A stretch of 64,000 bases of DNA from Prorocentrum cordatum (GCA_963575745.1 CAUYUJ010017649.1:248501-312500); one strand, 5' to 3'; shown: positions 40,568 to 51,930, numbered from the stretch's first letter. The notes: generated by a model not told the origin, from the sequence alone. Made by a program: numbers and translations.

Positions 40568-42704
40568 CTTCGTGGAGCATCAAGGGCATTCGGTACTGAA
40601 CTCATCCAGGCAGCGCTTTTGCAGACAGTTGGAAAACTGAGTGGAGAGGTTTGTTTGAGCAATGGGGCCAAATACTTTCACACTCTGAAACAAGTGTGAT
40701 GCAAATAACATCGGAAACCGAGTTTCGGGTCTCGTGCTCGCGCCGCGAGGCAATGCGCCGCGCCCACAGATCTGCGCACGAGTTGCCTGCGTGTCCCATG
40801 GATTCGCCCCTGCCGGAGACTGAAACGCCATTATTTTCATCGACCGCTGCCCCGCGCCTCCATCCCTCCCCTCCATCATGTTACTATCCCCCCTGCCCTC
40901 TTACCAACGTGATCAGACCTCCAGGTCCCTGGCCATCATTTTCCTGGACCGCTGCGTCGTCCTCCCCCAGGTCCTTTTCTCTCCTCTTCATCTCGTCCTC
41001 TCCTGCGGGGCTGCATTCTCTGGAAATCAGCATGTGCCAGATGCAATCGATCACGCACATCATTGGAACTATTCCACACGTCACGTCTTTTGATGTGTTT
41101 CTCGTCACTGGTCACAACTGGGGGCGCAGGAATACCCTTCGGGCCTGCCCCAGGACACCTCGCAGGCACCCAGGGGCCTCCAGGACCGCACCCACACAAC
41201 GAGTCCTTCACAACCATTCGTCCAAGAACCCACGAGACCACAGCCCCGAAGAATCTCCATGAGCTCTCCTCTGAGAGCTTTCAAAGATCACCCCCCAAGA
41301 CCCCTCTGAGAGTCAGCCCGCACGGCCATCCAATGATGCCGCCGAGATTGACCCTGGAGGTCGCCGAGACTGCCCGCGATCCCTGTCAATACCACCCCGT
41401 TGACGCGCCAGAGCTCCTGCGAAATACAAGGGGACACCCAAATATCTCAGAACGACACGGGATCCCGCAACTACCCGCAGACAGACTCTTGCCCACCAGG
41501 AAATTCCTGGCCTGAAACCGAGCGGACACGCCTGAATCGAACTGGCGTGAGCCGGTCGTTTGTTTCAATGCAAACCGAAACGAATCGGTCGTTTTCGACT
41601 CGAACCGGACCCAACCGTCTTCAATTACGATTCCAGACCGGACAGAACCTGCCCTTTCGCTGCACCTTCTCCATACGCAGCACTTCTAAAACGTTTGCAG
41701 CCCCGCGAGCTCACGTCCCCAAGCGTGGTGATCGACACGCGCAGGCAGCACGCTTGAAAAATAAGTGCAGAGGGCCCGCCATCGTGCCAACGTCATGTGG
41801 GGGCGTTTTCGAAGACTGCCCCTCATTCGTGTGGTAGAACTTCTGCGTCGCGTGTCGCGGCGGCGGCCGCGGCGACACGCTGTGCCTTGCAAGCTGACAG
41901 CGTGAGGCCCGGGAACGCCCGGGAGATTGAGGCTCCAGGACTGGCACGTGGTTGCCGTGTCGCACCGAAGCGTGGTGGGCCAGAGCAGGCTGCGCGACAC
42001 GCGAACCCCCAACTCCTGACCCTGTGCACTTGTAGTAACGACCTCCCCCAACACACATCTTGTTACCCCAGTGCCCTTTCTGGCCCTCGCACAGTTGAAA
42101 GACGGCTGCAATTTTTTCCACGACCAGCCAGCCCCAAGACATCACACCCAAGACAAACAACTGGATGTCCCGAGGAGGCCCCGAGATGTCCAGAGAAGCC
42201 TCGAACAGACGCCCAAAGAGTCTTTCAGCAAGGCTCGGAACGGCCAGAAACAATGAACACCGTTTGGGGCCTGTGTTTTTTGAGGGAGACCCAAGAAGCC
42301 CCCACGACAAGCATCGATGGCCTGAGACTGGCCGAGGACCCCGCGGCTCAAAAGGGCTCCGAGGCGGCCCTCAGCCCCCCAGCCCCGTCAACGCGTCCCC
42401 CAAATGGTTCAACCGAGCCTCTTCGGAGAAGTTCGGTGGAACCATTGCGCCCAAGACGGCCCCGAGACCCCAGACGGGCTCCCAGCGGAGCCCAAACGGC
42501 CTCCCCAAGGGGGCCCGTTTGAGTCCCACAAGAAGCCCCAAAGACGCTCACAAGAAGCCATGCCTGCAGTATGCTTCCCAAAGGGGGGTCTCAGAGGCAG
42601 GCACCAGTTCCGATAGGGCACGCAAGTGGGAACCTTAGCCTCAGCCTCCTCCCCGCTTCTCTGATGCGCTGGAACGGTGGTGGGGCTTGCCGCGAACAGC
42701 AGGA
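40568..42704. other. No recognisable gene; contains one copy of a dispersed GGTGGGCC repeat
   Basis: 41870-41995 carries GCACCGAAGCGTGGTGGGCC and AGGCTGCGCGACACGCGAA, a motif that recurs at 55110-55310 (inverted) and 62095-62150. 42160-42560 is a proline/arginine-rich stretch with CCCCGAGACC/CCCCAAGA words. No convincing frame. Confidence 0.4.
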
Positions 42705-43012
42705 TGTATGCTCTGATCCAGGGCTCCGGGTCCCTCCCCCTCATGTTGATGCATTCAGGCCCCCCACCCCGCGCGATGGGCCCCCCCCCAGATGGTCGTG
42801 GCTCTGTGGGCGCGTCGTCCTCGCCGCCGCCGCCGCCGCCGGGCCCGCCGTCGTCGTCATCGTCATCATCGTTGTCGTCGTCGTCGTCGCTGTCGTCGCC
42901 GCCGCTGCCGCCGCCGTCATCGTCCCCCCCACCCCATCGGGGGGAGGGCCTGTGAACCCTGGGACCCACACCATCTGTGGAGCGGGCCCGTGAACCCTCG
43001 GCCTGGAATCAC
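42705..43012. repeat. (GTC)n-bearing inverted-end element, copy 2
   Basis: Left end TGATCCAGGGCTCCGGGTCC, then CCCCCTCATGTTGATGCATT and CGCGCGATGGGCCCCCCC; core GCC/GTC; right end CCATCTGTGGAGCGGGCCC and CGGCCTGGAATCA. It matches the order of 13205-13712 with a shorter core. Confidence 0.75.
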
Positions 43013-44129
43013 ATATACCATCTCGCGCATAGCGGCAGAGAAGCGGTGCACAATATACGGCACATGAGATTCGCCCTCGACGCTGGAAGGACAACGACTG
43101 CGAAGCAAAGCGTGAAAGGCACGAGCCACGCGCGCGACCCTTCCATTCCGCCAAGCTTCTTATCGGCCAACTGCGTATCGGCCAACGGATGTGACTGTTG
43201 TGCCGCCGCCGAGTCCTTTGCGGTCCACTGCACACGCGACACGGGGCCCTTGCCGTCGCCATCCAAGGCGCTAGCGCCTGCCATGGCCAGGGATCTGGAG
43301 GTGGTGTTGGCAAGCGTGGGGCTCGCCGTGGGGCCCCCGTTGGCTATGGTCGACGTCTTGGGGTCCGCCGCCGCGGCGATGGCGCCTGGGTCGTTGGAGC
43401 TCGCCTTGTACGCGGAGGAGGCCCTGTTCCTTCTCAGCAGGAAGGCCACTTCATGCAGGGTCTCCTCGCCGACCTTGGACCCACTCAGCTGGCATTCGAT
43501 CAGGGAGTTGTTCACCTTTAGGCCTTCCAACAGCGCCAGGCCGCCGTCCACGCCGAGGTCATTCCAAGAGAGGTCCATGTGCGTAATCGTTGTGTTCGCG
43601 CGGAGCAAGTCCCCGACAAGCTTCGCTCCAACGTTGTTGATACGATTGTTCCTGAGGTCCACGTGTCCAACAGTCAGATTGGACTTGAGCGAATCACATA
43701 ATGAGCTGATCCCAGATGGGTCTTTCCCGATCGAGTTCCACTTCAGATTTAGGCTTCTGAGAGATCGGTTGAGCTTAACTCCGTTGGCCAGCGCCTGTGA
43801 ACAGACAGAAATAGATACGTGCTCGTGTTCATGCCCATTCTCACCCTGCCCTTCTGGGAGGGAGAGTGGGAGAAGGGAAGCGCTGTGTGTGCGCGGGGTA
43901 TGTTTCTGACTACCCCTCTAGCCTGAGCTCCTTTGGCCTGGATGTTGTTGCCGCGAAGGTCCAGGTGCTTCACGAAGGGGTTGTCCCGCACGAACTTGGC
44001 GACCTCGCCCATTCCATCGTCGGATATCGAGGCGTAGGCCAAGCTCAGCGTGGCCGACTCCCGGTGGGCGTCGAGGTGGTTGATGAGCGCCGGCAAGCTT
44101 TGGTAAGTGGCACCGCCACCAGCCGCCAT
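43009..44129 (-). CDS. Leucine-rich-repeat protein (RNase-inhibitor-like)
   Basis: Join of exon 1 (44129-43923, 69 codons from ATG) and exon 2 (43794 down to the TGA ending at 43009). Exon 1 contains SATLSLAYASISDDGMGEV and KHLDLRGNNIQAKGAQ; exon 2 continues in phase 0 with ALANGVKLNRSLRSLNLKWN, TVGHVDLRNNRINNVGAKLV and HMDLSWNDLGVDGGLALLEG. These are about five RNase-inhibitor-type repeats (L-x-L-x-x-N-x-I, about 28 residues). The domain mediates protein binding. The C-terminal part is low-complexity Ala/Ser/Thr with a hydrophobic stretch WLVPFTLCFAVVVLPA near the end; it may be genuine or read-through into an intron. An in-frame ATG also exists at 44315, but it lies in a family-1 introner-like arm, so the 44129 start or an upstream exon junction near 44195 is more likely. 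Confidence 0.7.
43795..43922 (-). other. GC-AG intron of the LRR gene (128 nt)
   Basis: Exon 1 ends GGAGCTCAG; the intron starts GCTAGAGG and ends CTGTCTGTTCACAG; exon 2 starts GCGCTGG. Joining restores a perfect LRR (IQAKGAQ-ALANGVKLNRS). AGGC is repeated at both junctions. Confidence 0.8.
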
Positions 44130-44219
44130 CGCGCGTGCAAGGGTGAAGGGGCGATTGCTCGCTGGGAGAACCCGCCGCTTCGCGGCGGCCCAGGATCCCC
44201 TTGGGCACAAGCGGCCGAA

Positions 44220-44290
44220 GAGATGGAATAATGACAAACTCAATGACATCAGCTTTCGGAGCTCCGTGCGGAGTTCTGAAGAGTGCATGT
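44220..44290 (-). repeat. Single arm of introner-like family 1
   Basis: Minus strand AGAACTCCGCACGGAGCTCC and AAAGCTGATGTCATTGAG, then a pyrimidine-rich stretch to GTGCCCAAG at 44198. Resembles one end of family 1; the partner arm was not seen. Confidence 0.4.
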
Positions 44291-44659
44291 CAATGCTTGT
44301 CTCCTTCTTCGCCATCCTCCTCGGCCCCGCACTCGCCTCCTTGGCGCGACCTTCCTCCCCTCCCCCTTGATTCTGCGTCTCGCTGTTTCCGCGCTGTGCG
44401 GCCGCTTGTGCTGATGATGCTCACGCTACTGATCCGCCGCCGTGCCCCGAGGCACGAAGATCGAGTGCCCTCGGGTACCTCATCGCCTTCTGCATTGAGT
44501 CTTGAAGTGCTTACTTGATGAGAATACCAAATCCCCCAAAAGTTCCAGGCGCTCATAGGCGCTGCCTGGGCTTGCCGCGTGTTCTCGCTAGACTCTTCCG
44601 AACGCGAGGCTGCAAGCGGCCCCCAAAAAGGATCCGAGTCGGCCAAATATTGCTCCTGG
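44291..44659. other. No recognisable gene
   Basis: Mixed sequence upstream of the LRR gene. No promoter signature recognised. Confidence 0.3.
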
Positions 44660-45065
44660 TGTGAAGATGGACCAAAGGCCTCCAAGACGCCCCGAGAGAG
44701 CTCCAAGAACACCCCCAAGAAGGCCCCCAAAGGCAAAACTTTCCGGGACAGACTTCAACCTCTCGCATACTCGGGCTTCCAACGTTCCAAGACGGCCCAA
44801 GAGGCCGCCAAGATGGCCTGGGAGGGCGCCAAGACGCCAACAGGCCCCCAAAACGGCCCAAAATGGAGAACACAATCTGATATTTCGAGCCCTCCGCCAC
44901 AAGATGACCCTCGAGAACGCCAGCAGGCCCACAAGAGGCTCCCAAGAAGACCCCAGGAGGCACCCAAAAGGCACCAAATATGCCCCAAGAGACCTCCGAG
45001 AGGCCCCCCGGATTCTCAAAAACCGCCTCCCAAAGGCTTCGGAGAGGCCTTCCAAGAGATCCCCA
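44660..45065. repeat. Degenerate CCCCAAGAGGCC-type repeat
   Basis: Irregular words such as CCAAGACGCCCC, CCCCAAGAAGGCCCC and CCAAGAGGCC. The same word family as 53435-54280 and 56563-57000. Confidence 0.6.
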
Positions 45066-45379
45066 CATGCATCCAGAACATCAATAACCCTCCGACCACG
45101 ACCCAGGCGTGGAGGCGGGATGAGCCGAAATCAACTAAATAATCTCCATTATCCTCACATGTTTGGCCTGTCGATGCACCACTAACACAAATTCGATGAG
45201 AGCGCATACTGGGAGAGAGCGAAGCCTCCATAGGAGGGAGAGGAGGGTGTGGTCGAACCAGCGCATTGCCCCAATTTCGCACCAACCACAGCTGTCATCA
45301 GCCAAGGACACGTATGCTGCCTCTCCTTCCTCCCTCCGACCTCCTTCCTCGGCCCTCGGCACAGTCCCTCCTCCCTCCC

Positions 45380-46000
45380 TCCTCCTCCTCCTCCTCCTCC
45401 TCCTCCTCCTCCTCCTCCTCCTCCTCCTCCTCCTCCTCCTCCTCCTCTCCTCCTCCTCCCTCCCTCACCCCCTCCTCCTCCCTCCCTCCCTCCCTCCTCC
45501 TCCCTCCTCCTCCTCCTCCTCCTCCTCCTCCTCCTCCTCCTCCTCCTCCTCCTCCTCCTCCTCCTCCTCCTCCTCCTCCTCCTCCTCCTCCTCCTCCTCC
45601 TCCCTCCTCCTCCCTCCTCCTCCTCATCCTCATCCTCGTCCTGTCGCCGCCTGGTGGCACGAATACCCTAATAAAGGGTGATGCCATCTCTCTCCTCCTC
45701 CTCCTCCTGCTTCTCCTCCTCCTGCTCCTCCTCTTCGTCCTCCTTTTCCTCCTCCTCCTCCTCCGTCTCCTCCGTCTCCTCCGTCTCCTACCGCTTCCCC
45801 GTCCCGATCCCCCCTGGCCCCAGATATCATTATCCTCCGGCTGCGGCGGCCGCTGCTGCTGCATATTATCCTCCTCATCCTCCTACTCCTCCTCCTCCTC
45901 CTCCTCCTCCTCTTCCTCCTCCTCCTGTTCCTCCTCCTCCTCCTCCTCATCCTCCTCCTCCTTCTCCACCTCATCCTCCTCTTCCTCCTCCGCCCCCCTT
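45380..46000. repeat. (CTC)n/(TCC)n microsatellite
   Basis: Very long CTC run 45382-45625, then interrupted CTC/CTG/CGT units to about 46000. Pro/Ser/Leu frames on the plus strand and Arg/Glu/Gly on the minus are artefacts. Confidence 0.95.
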
Positions 46001-46627
46001 CTCTCCATGCTTCTGTGCCTTTTGCGCATTCGTTGGTCAGAGCCCGTCGAGTCTCCCCATCATCCTCCTCCTCATATTATTTATCCTCCTGCTCCCGCTC
46101 CTCTTCCTCATTCTCCTCCTCCCCCCGATTGCAGAACCGGGGAGCTTTGGTCCTTCGCTCCCCCGGAACCGCAGCGGGGTCCGGCGGCAGAACCCGCCAG
46201 GGTTCAAGAGCGAGGACGCCCTGTTTTGTCCCTCGGCATCTACGTCCGAATGCCAAAATGCTCTCAAACCGGCTCGGGCCGCGCCAGCAACAGTAGGTAG
46301 AGGGGAAAAAGGAGGGGGAAGGGCACGATAAGAGGGTGAGCGGGGGACAGGTCCACTAAGAGCCCGTCTGTTTTCACACAGATTTTTCAATTTGTTGGAT
46401 CTGAGCACGCTCAACTCACAAATCTTAAAACAACTCCCGTAATACAAGGGATATGTACTAGCGCACGCATAAACACGGCGGGGATGACCCGCAAGTCTAT
46501 ATAACATCAACCCGCTAGCAAGCATCACCCATCAGCATCTTCACTTCAACAGCTAACACTGTCTCTCCTCACAGCAAGCTCTGTTCTTCCCTCTCACAGC
46601 ATGCCTCTCGCCCGTTCGAACGCCAGG
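46001..46627. other. Spacer downstream of the minus-strand Copia remnant
   Basis: Includes TCTATATAAC at 46496 and two CTCACAGCA words at 46567-46602. No poly(A) or LTR end was recognised next to the RNase H remnant. Confidence 0.3.
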
Positions 46628-47518
46628 CTACGCCTCCAGAGCTCCTCGCGTGAACCTCCCGTTCTTGGCCAGCTCCTTCACGCGTGCCTCCCAGCGCTCT
46701 CGAGCCACGCGCCTCGATGTCTTCGCCATCTCGGCCCTGAACTCGATACTCCAAGCGCCGCGCTCCAGAGCCTCCCGCAGGTGGTATGCGGGCATCTCCT
46801 TGGTCAACACGTCGCTCAGCATGTTGCTTCCATCCGTCCACCTTACCATGGTCTGCGGCCTGTCCAGACTCTCGCGGATACTCGCCAACTCCAAAGTCAC
46901 CGAATTCTGAGCTGAACTGCCAACATTCGCATCCGAATTGAGCCTGTCATGCCAGTCCTTGGAGTCCGTCGACACCGCCATGAGAACTTGCCAGCGGGAC
47001 AGCCTCATACTTGCGCCTCTTGCCACGGGGCCATAGCTCATCTCCGCCATCTGGTCGCGTAATCCTTGGGCCACGTCCACTGCATCTCCAACGGCAACCA
47101 ACTCCGCCGCGTAGGAGCTTCTCGCCGCTCTCTTCAGTTTGTGGCCCTTGCCCTCCAGCAGCGAATACCGTCCGACGCCTCCGTCCACGAGCTCCTTGTC
47201 CGCATGCAAGATCAGGTAGCCGCCCTGGGCCCCGATCTTCTCCGCCGCAGGGTCCGACTGCAGCGCCGCCGCATCCTTCATCGCGTTGCCCAACGAGCTG
47301 TCCGAAACCGCCACGAGGCCAAACCACTTGATGCCAATCGGCCGCATCACGATCTTGAACGTCGCGTCGCGCTTCAGCTCCCTCAGCACCTGGCTCGCCT
47401 CGATGAGAGCTGACACTCTCGGCCCCTTCTTGCGGCCCTTCTCGCGCTGCAGCACAGCTAGGTCGCAGGAGCAGTCCACGCGCAGCTTGGTCACGGCCCA
47501 ATTGAGATTGCCGACCAC
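46628..47518 (-). pseudogene. Copia-type RNase H remnant
   Basis: The minus frame contains the Copia RNase H order: WFGLVAVSDSSLGNA (first Asp), GGYLILHADKELVDGG, RAARSSYAAELVAVGDAVD (Glu), VLMAVSTDSKDWHDRLN (Asp), QTMVRWTDGSNMLSDVLTKE, ending in a basic helix RRVARERWEARVKELAKNG. The last motif corresponds to LADxLTK in Copia RNase H. The region is intact over about 297 codons but is separated from its reverse transcriptase by a stop (47523-47521, KQF-stop-Q). Sequence is clearly different from the 19831-26643 element, so it belongs to another Copia lineage. Confidence 0.8.
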
Positions 47519-47523
47519 CTGCT

Positions 47524-48420
47524 AGAACTGCTTCCACTCCATCGCGTTGATTGGCAGATGCGCCGCTGCCCGTCGGCCCCTGGGCACAATCACAGGCTCC
47601 AGTCCAGCCGCGTATTCCATCGCGTCAATGTCGATGGCGCCGTCAGGCTGTCGCTTGAAACGCCGGCCGCAAAGCGCCAAATCGTCGTGCTCTTCACTCC
47701 CAAGCCCGAACTGCTTACCCGACGCGCCCACCACCTTCGCCATCTTGTCGTTGCCCGCCCAGAGAAAGTCGCCGACGTGAGCAAAAACGCATCCCCGTAG
47801 GAAGTCAGGCCCTCGCTTCTTCGCTTTCGGGTCGCGGAATACTGAGAAGGCGGCGTCCGAACGAGAGCCCTCCAGCCCCAGCTTGCGAGCCACTGAAAGC
47901 ACCGTCAGGTACCACAGCCTCGGCGCCGATGGGAGTCCGAACGCGCCCTTCCGAACTCTCGCAAGCAGACCTCGTTGGAAACCAGCGAGTGCGGGTCATG
48001 CAGCGAGGCGCGCATCACCAGGCCACGCTCCTCCACCACGCCATTCAGGAAAGCGCCGCTCGCATCCTTGGATCCGAACTTCAATCCCGGATGCGACGCC
48101 ACCGCTTGCGTCAAATCTATCTCTGACTGCGCCGTGGCGCAGGGGGCCTTCACCCGCGCGTTCGACTCGTCGTCAGTTCTGCCCGGGGTCGCCGCTGTTG
48201 ACCACGAGCCTGGCGTTCACCTTCAGCGGCAAGTCGTTCGCCTCCGTTCTCAGCGGGTGATCCTTGTCCGTCAGCGCCCGCCGACTGCTCGTGATGTAGT
48301 CGCCCTTGCCCTCGCGCTTCATCGACTCCTCGAGCGCGGCGGACTCCTTCTCCAGCAGCACCTCCACGGATTCGCTGTCCATCCACTTCGCCCGCTGCGA
48401 CGCTGCTGCTTCCTCGCAGT
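47524..48420 (-). pseudogene. Copia-type reverse transcriptase remnant, frameshifted, catalytic Asp lost
   Basis: Spread over three minus frames. Fingers: SSRRALTDKDHPLRTEANDL then KVNARLVV (48173-48382, ends in TGA). Palm: HPGLKFGSKDASGAFLNGV, the VEGAFLEA-equivalent (47905-48153). Then another frame with RGCVFAHVGDFLWAGNDKM (47524-47902), where the catalytic Y/H-V-D-D is H-V-G-D: the first Asp is Gly. At least two frameshifts plus the terminal stop make it dead. Confidence 0.8.
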
Positions 48421-49320
48421 TCGCCTTCGTCGGCGGCCCATCCGACTCCAGACCTTCTCCTTCCGGGCCTGCCCCTGCACGGGCATCGCCTCGAACTTGG
48501 GGTCGTTCGCCGGCGCCGTCTCCAAATGGTCCAGAAATCGCCGTCGCTCCGTCTCAGGAGCGCTTTCGAGCCATGCCACGGCTCTCTTCGCCACACTCTT
48601 GACCCGCAGCGCCTGGTCGGGATCTTTAGGTTTTTGATGCCCGTCGCGTCCGCCACGAGATGGTGCCTGTGGCAGCTCGGCCCCCTCCGCGTCGCGCCTT
48701 CGCCCTTGCTGGGGCGCCTCCTTCGCTTGCTGCGGAGATGCCGCCACCAGCTTCTGAGCTACCTCAACCTCCTCGAGGGGGGGCGTGCTCGGCGCGAAAC
48801 TGCCGCAGGGCCCGAATTGGCCCTCGGGGATGACGTTCGCCACCGCCGCAGGTCGAGCTGTCGAAGTCCCGGGTCGCTCTCTCACTTCGCTCGCGCGCTT
48901 CGGGGTGATCTTAGCGACGCGCAGCGCCTTGGACTTTCCTGGGCCCTCGCCTTGGTCTCGTAGCCGCTGCGCAACCTCCAGCAAGAAGTCGGTCTCCCCG
49001 CTCTGCCGAGGATTTGTCCTCCTTGAAAACTCAGGGCTCGAGATCGGGCCGATCTCGCCGTCGCCCGCAGCACTGGCCACAGCAGTGGTCATGCCTGCCG
49101 CGGTCACCTCGGTCGATTGGCCCTGTATCTCCTCCAGGTCCACGTGACCCCCCACAGCTTCCTCTGCCCGAGAAGGCTGAGCGCTCGCCACTGGCGCCTC
49201 GGGTTCACCGTCATCAGCCTGGTCAAATTGGCCCTCTTCCTCGCGTGCCTTGCTCGCGTCCTCCATGTCGAGCTCCTCGTCGATCTGCGTGTCCGGCAGC
49301 GCCTTCTCCATAATATCCAA
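48421..49320 (-). pseudogene. Acidic linker leading into the Copia remnant
   Basis: Minus frame (inside 48319-49443) with EELDMEDASKAREEEGQFD, low-complexity Ala/Pro/Glu sequence, and VAWLESAPETERRRFLDHLE. Such acidic spacers precede the RT in Copia pol (compare 23500-23950 in the intact element). The junction to the LINE-like part lies near 49320. Confidence 0.5.
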
Positions 49321-50470
49321 CTGCTCCCTGGCGCCGATGCCCAGCGGCTCACCGATGGCGCGCAGCTGAAGCCACAGCCTGAGACGATTGCTAAGCCAGC
49401 GGAGCTGCGAAGCCAGGCGGGACGCCATAGAGACGCCGTCCACGGAGGCCTGGTCAGGCGGCAGAACGCTGACCCAGCGAAGCTGCGCCTGACGTCCACG
49501 GCTGCCACGGTGCCCGAGACTGCACTGGCGCGCGCCTTCGAGCCCCTTTTCAGCCGCGTTGGCCTACGCTTTGTAGAGGCATCGAGGTTATATTGGGTCT
49601 GATCAAAGTTACCGATCTCGCCCGTAGCATAGACTCGGGGCGCCAGTCTGCCGGCAAATTCCCACTCGCGGGGGTTTCGGGGCATGGTCCACGAGGGCGC
49701 CGGGTCGGAAGGGGGGGAGGTCGACGAATGGCGAGAGCCTTGAGGGAGGCCAACGAGGGGTGGAGAGAAAGGGGGGCGGGGTCGTGGGTCGCCAACTCCG
49801 AATCGATAACTATCTTCACGCTCTGGATGGCTATCGCAAGGCGGGATCAACACAGTAAATAGTCGTGCATCTTCGCGCCCCCTGTTCTGCGACACGGTGG
49901 GGTGCGCCATGTCGGCCCCTAGTCGCTCGGGAAGGGCCGAGACTGCAATCGCCAACGGTTCGATGTTGAAGTCCGCCCCGGCAACGAACGGGGCCGCCAA
50001 GCTCTTGGCGCGCGCCGCCAACGCTGCCCGAATCTCCTGATCGATGGGGTTAGGCCGACGCAATCCCGCAGGTATGCACTGGCGCAAAAAAATGAAGCTA
50101 GACCTTGGAGGTGGATCAATGCACCAACAGCCCGATGCTTTTTTTTTTCACTCGTGATACCAACATCTGGGTGGTGCACCCCATGGAAGGTTCGGACCGG
50201 GCGTCCTGGGCCCTTCGCGCCTAGTCCGAGCTCCTCGTTTCACGCCAGCTTGCGTTCCTGGACAGGCACAGTGTGCGCCGAAATGATCGCCAAAAACTCG
50301 TGATAGACGACCAAGATGTGCCATTAGCCGTCGCTCTCTCCAATGCAATCGACTCCGCTTTCTCCAAATATCCTTGGCCCCGAGGTTCAAGCGCAGACGA
50401 GCCCCGTGGGGCGTCCAAAACTGGCCAGAAGGTCGGAAGTCTAGGGCGGGGTGACGGAGACTGGCTGGCA
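49321..50470 (-). pseudogene. LINE-like endonuclease (EEP fold) remnant
   Basis: The minus strand carries a start region ERATANGTSWSSITSFW (50.3 kb), then RPNPIDQEIRAALAARAKSL and AAPFVAGADFNIEPLAIAVS. The G-x-D-F-N motif is the signature of the exonuclease-endonuclease-phosphatase domain used by LINEs to nick target DNA. After it comes LASQLRWLSNRLRLWLQLRA, similar to the helical segment following the endonuclease in dinoflagellate LINEs. Frames change at least twice and the C-terminal SDH motif is not seen. No LINE reverse transcriptase follows; Copia-like sequence does. Confidence 0.65.
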
Positions 50471-50479
50471 GAATCGTGG

Positions 50480-51561
50480 CTAGGATGACGGCCCACTATT
50501 GGCGGGCGGGCCTGCTGCCGGCGCTGCATCCGACGTCTTGGGAGACGCCGCCGCCCGCGACACTGCCGCACGAGCCTGCTCGCGAACGCCCGCAAGCGGC
50601 CGTGCAGGAGTCGCTGGCTGAGCTGGCGGCGCCTCGCCCACAGGCACTGGGGCCGACGATGCAGAGCCAGGCGTGGGCTCAGAAGAACGGGGTCGAACAG
50701 GTTCAGCAGCTGCATCACCAGATTCCACTTCGCGATTCTTCTCCGCCAATCTCAGCTTCTGCTCCTGGTGGCTCTGCTTGAGCGCGCTGCACTTGGTCTG
50801 GGCTTCGCCGGACAACTTCGTCGTGAGCGACGAGATCTGCTCGGACAACTGCTGCTTGCGGTTCTCGGCTTCCTTGACGTCCTCGGCGGGGAGCTCCTGG
50901 AACTCGCCGAAGCCGAACATGTCGCCGTTCGTCCACTAGGATGGACGTGAGCTTGCCGTCCAGAGTGTCCTGCAAGCGGAGCGTCGGCTGTGATGAATGT
51001 GCCGCTGCGTCCGCTCGGGCCTGCCTGGACACTGACACATGAAGCTCCGAGATCGCCACCTTAAATTCTGCACCATACAGGTCCCATTCTTGAAGCGCGT
51101 TGTCGAGGTCAGTGCGCTGCTGGGCCAGCTTGATCTCGAGTGCACGCACGCTCTCCAACTCACGGTCAAGTTTCTTCTCGAGCCTCTGGATATCCTTGAA
51201 GGCGGCGTCAGCCCTCGCCTGCGAAGGCAGCGGGGCTGCCTCGAGCTCGGCAACCTTCGCCTGGGCCATGGAGAGCAACGACGCGTCTCCGACCTTGGCA
51301 CCGGACTCCACCAACTGCTTGAGCTCGCTCTTGGTCGCAGTCGCTGCTGACTGCGTCTGCGGCCGCACGGCGTACGTCCACGGCGCCTCCTTGTCCAGAA
51401 AGGGCTCCTCCATCATCAGGCACGTCTGGTACAGGTTCTTTCCAGCGCTTTCCGCAGTGCTTGCACCACTTGAGGCTGAAAGCGTTCTTCTTGCATCGGC
51501 AGTGGCCACATGACCACCGCGAGTTGGACTGCACGTCGCGAGGCTTGTCACCAGGAGCCAT
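50480..51561 (-). pseudogene. LINE-like N-terminal zinc-ribbon and coiled-coil region
   Basis: Probable start ATG at 51561-51559 (MAPGDKPRDVQSNSRW). A double-CxxC zinc ribbon follows: WSCGHCRCKKNAFSLKWCKHCGKRW. After a frame change near 51430 comes a charged helical region (TKSELKQLVESGAKVGDAS, FKDIQRLEKKLDRELESVR, ALEIKLAQQRTDLDNALQEW). After a second frame change near 50940 comes FGFGEFQELPAEDVKEAENR and SEQISSLTTKLSGEAQTKCS. This zinc-ribbon plus coiled coil is the N-terminal layout of a common dinoflagellate LINE ORF, here from memory of the family. Two frameshifts make it a pseudogene. Confidence 0.65.
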
Positions 51562-51660
51562 CGAAGCGCCCCCGTGTGCGTGGGATGAGGGGAACTGCGA
51601 GCCGCTCTGGCTCGCGAACACCCAGCCGTTCTGAAAATCGGTGATCGCATACACAAATTG

Positions 51661-51711
51661 TTTGTGCCAGAACGACTTGAACCAAAATGCCTTGAGCCAA
51701 AATTCCTACGG
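51661..51711 (-). other. Three tandem relict spliced leaders
   Basis: Reading the minus strand from 51711: a 21-nt leader copy with two mismatches (51711-51691, core GAATTTTGGCTCAAG), then GCATTTTGGTTCAAG (51690-51676, 13/15 to CCATTTTGGCTCAAG), then TCGTTCTGGCACAAA (51675-51661, 10/15). The period is exactly 15 nt, the length left when a new leader is spliced to the AG inside an older one. They sit upstream of, and point into, the zinc-ribbon frame. Confidence 0.85.
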
Positions 51712-51930
51712 AGGAAGATGGATGGAGGAGGAACGGGGGAGTGGAGGAGGAGGAATGGAAGATCGCACGCCGCTGGAGGGCAAGGGAGGGAGAGAGGAGG
51801 GATGGAGCAGGGATGGAGGAGGCGGGATGGAGGAGGGATGGAGGAGGAGGAGGAGGAGGAGGAGGAGGAGGAGGAGGAGGAGGAGAAGGCGGAGGAGGAG
51901 GAGGAGGAGGAGAAGGAGGCGCGCGTGCGA
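51712..51930. repeat. (GGA)n tract
   Basis: GGAGGA-rich, purest at 51840-51915. Confidence 0.9.
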
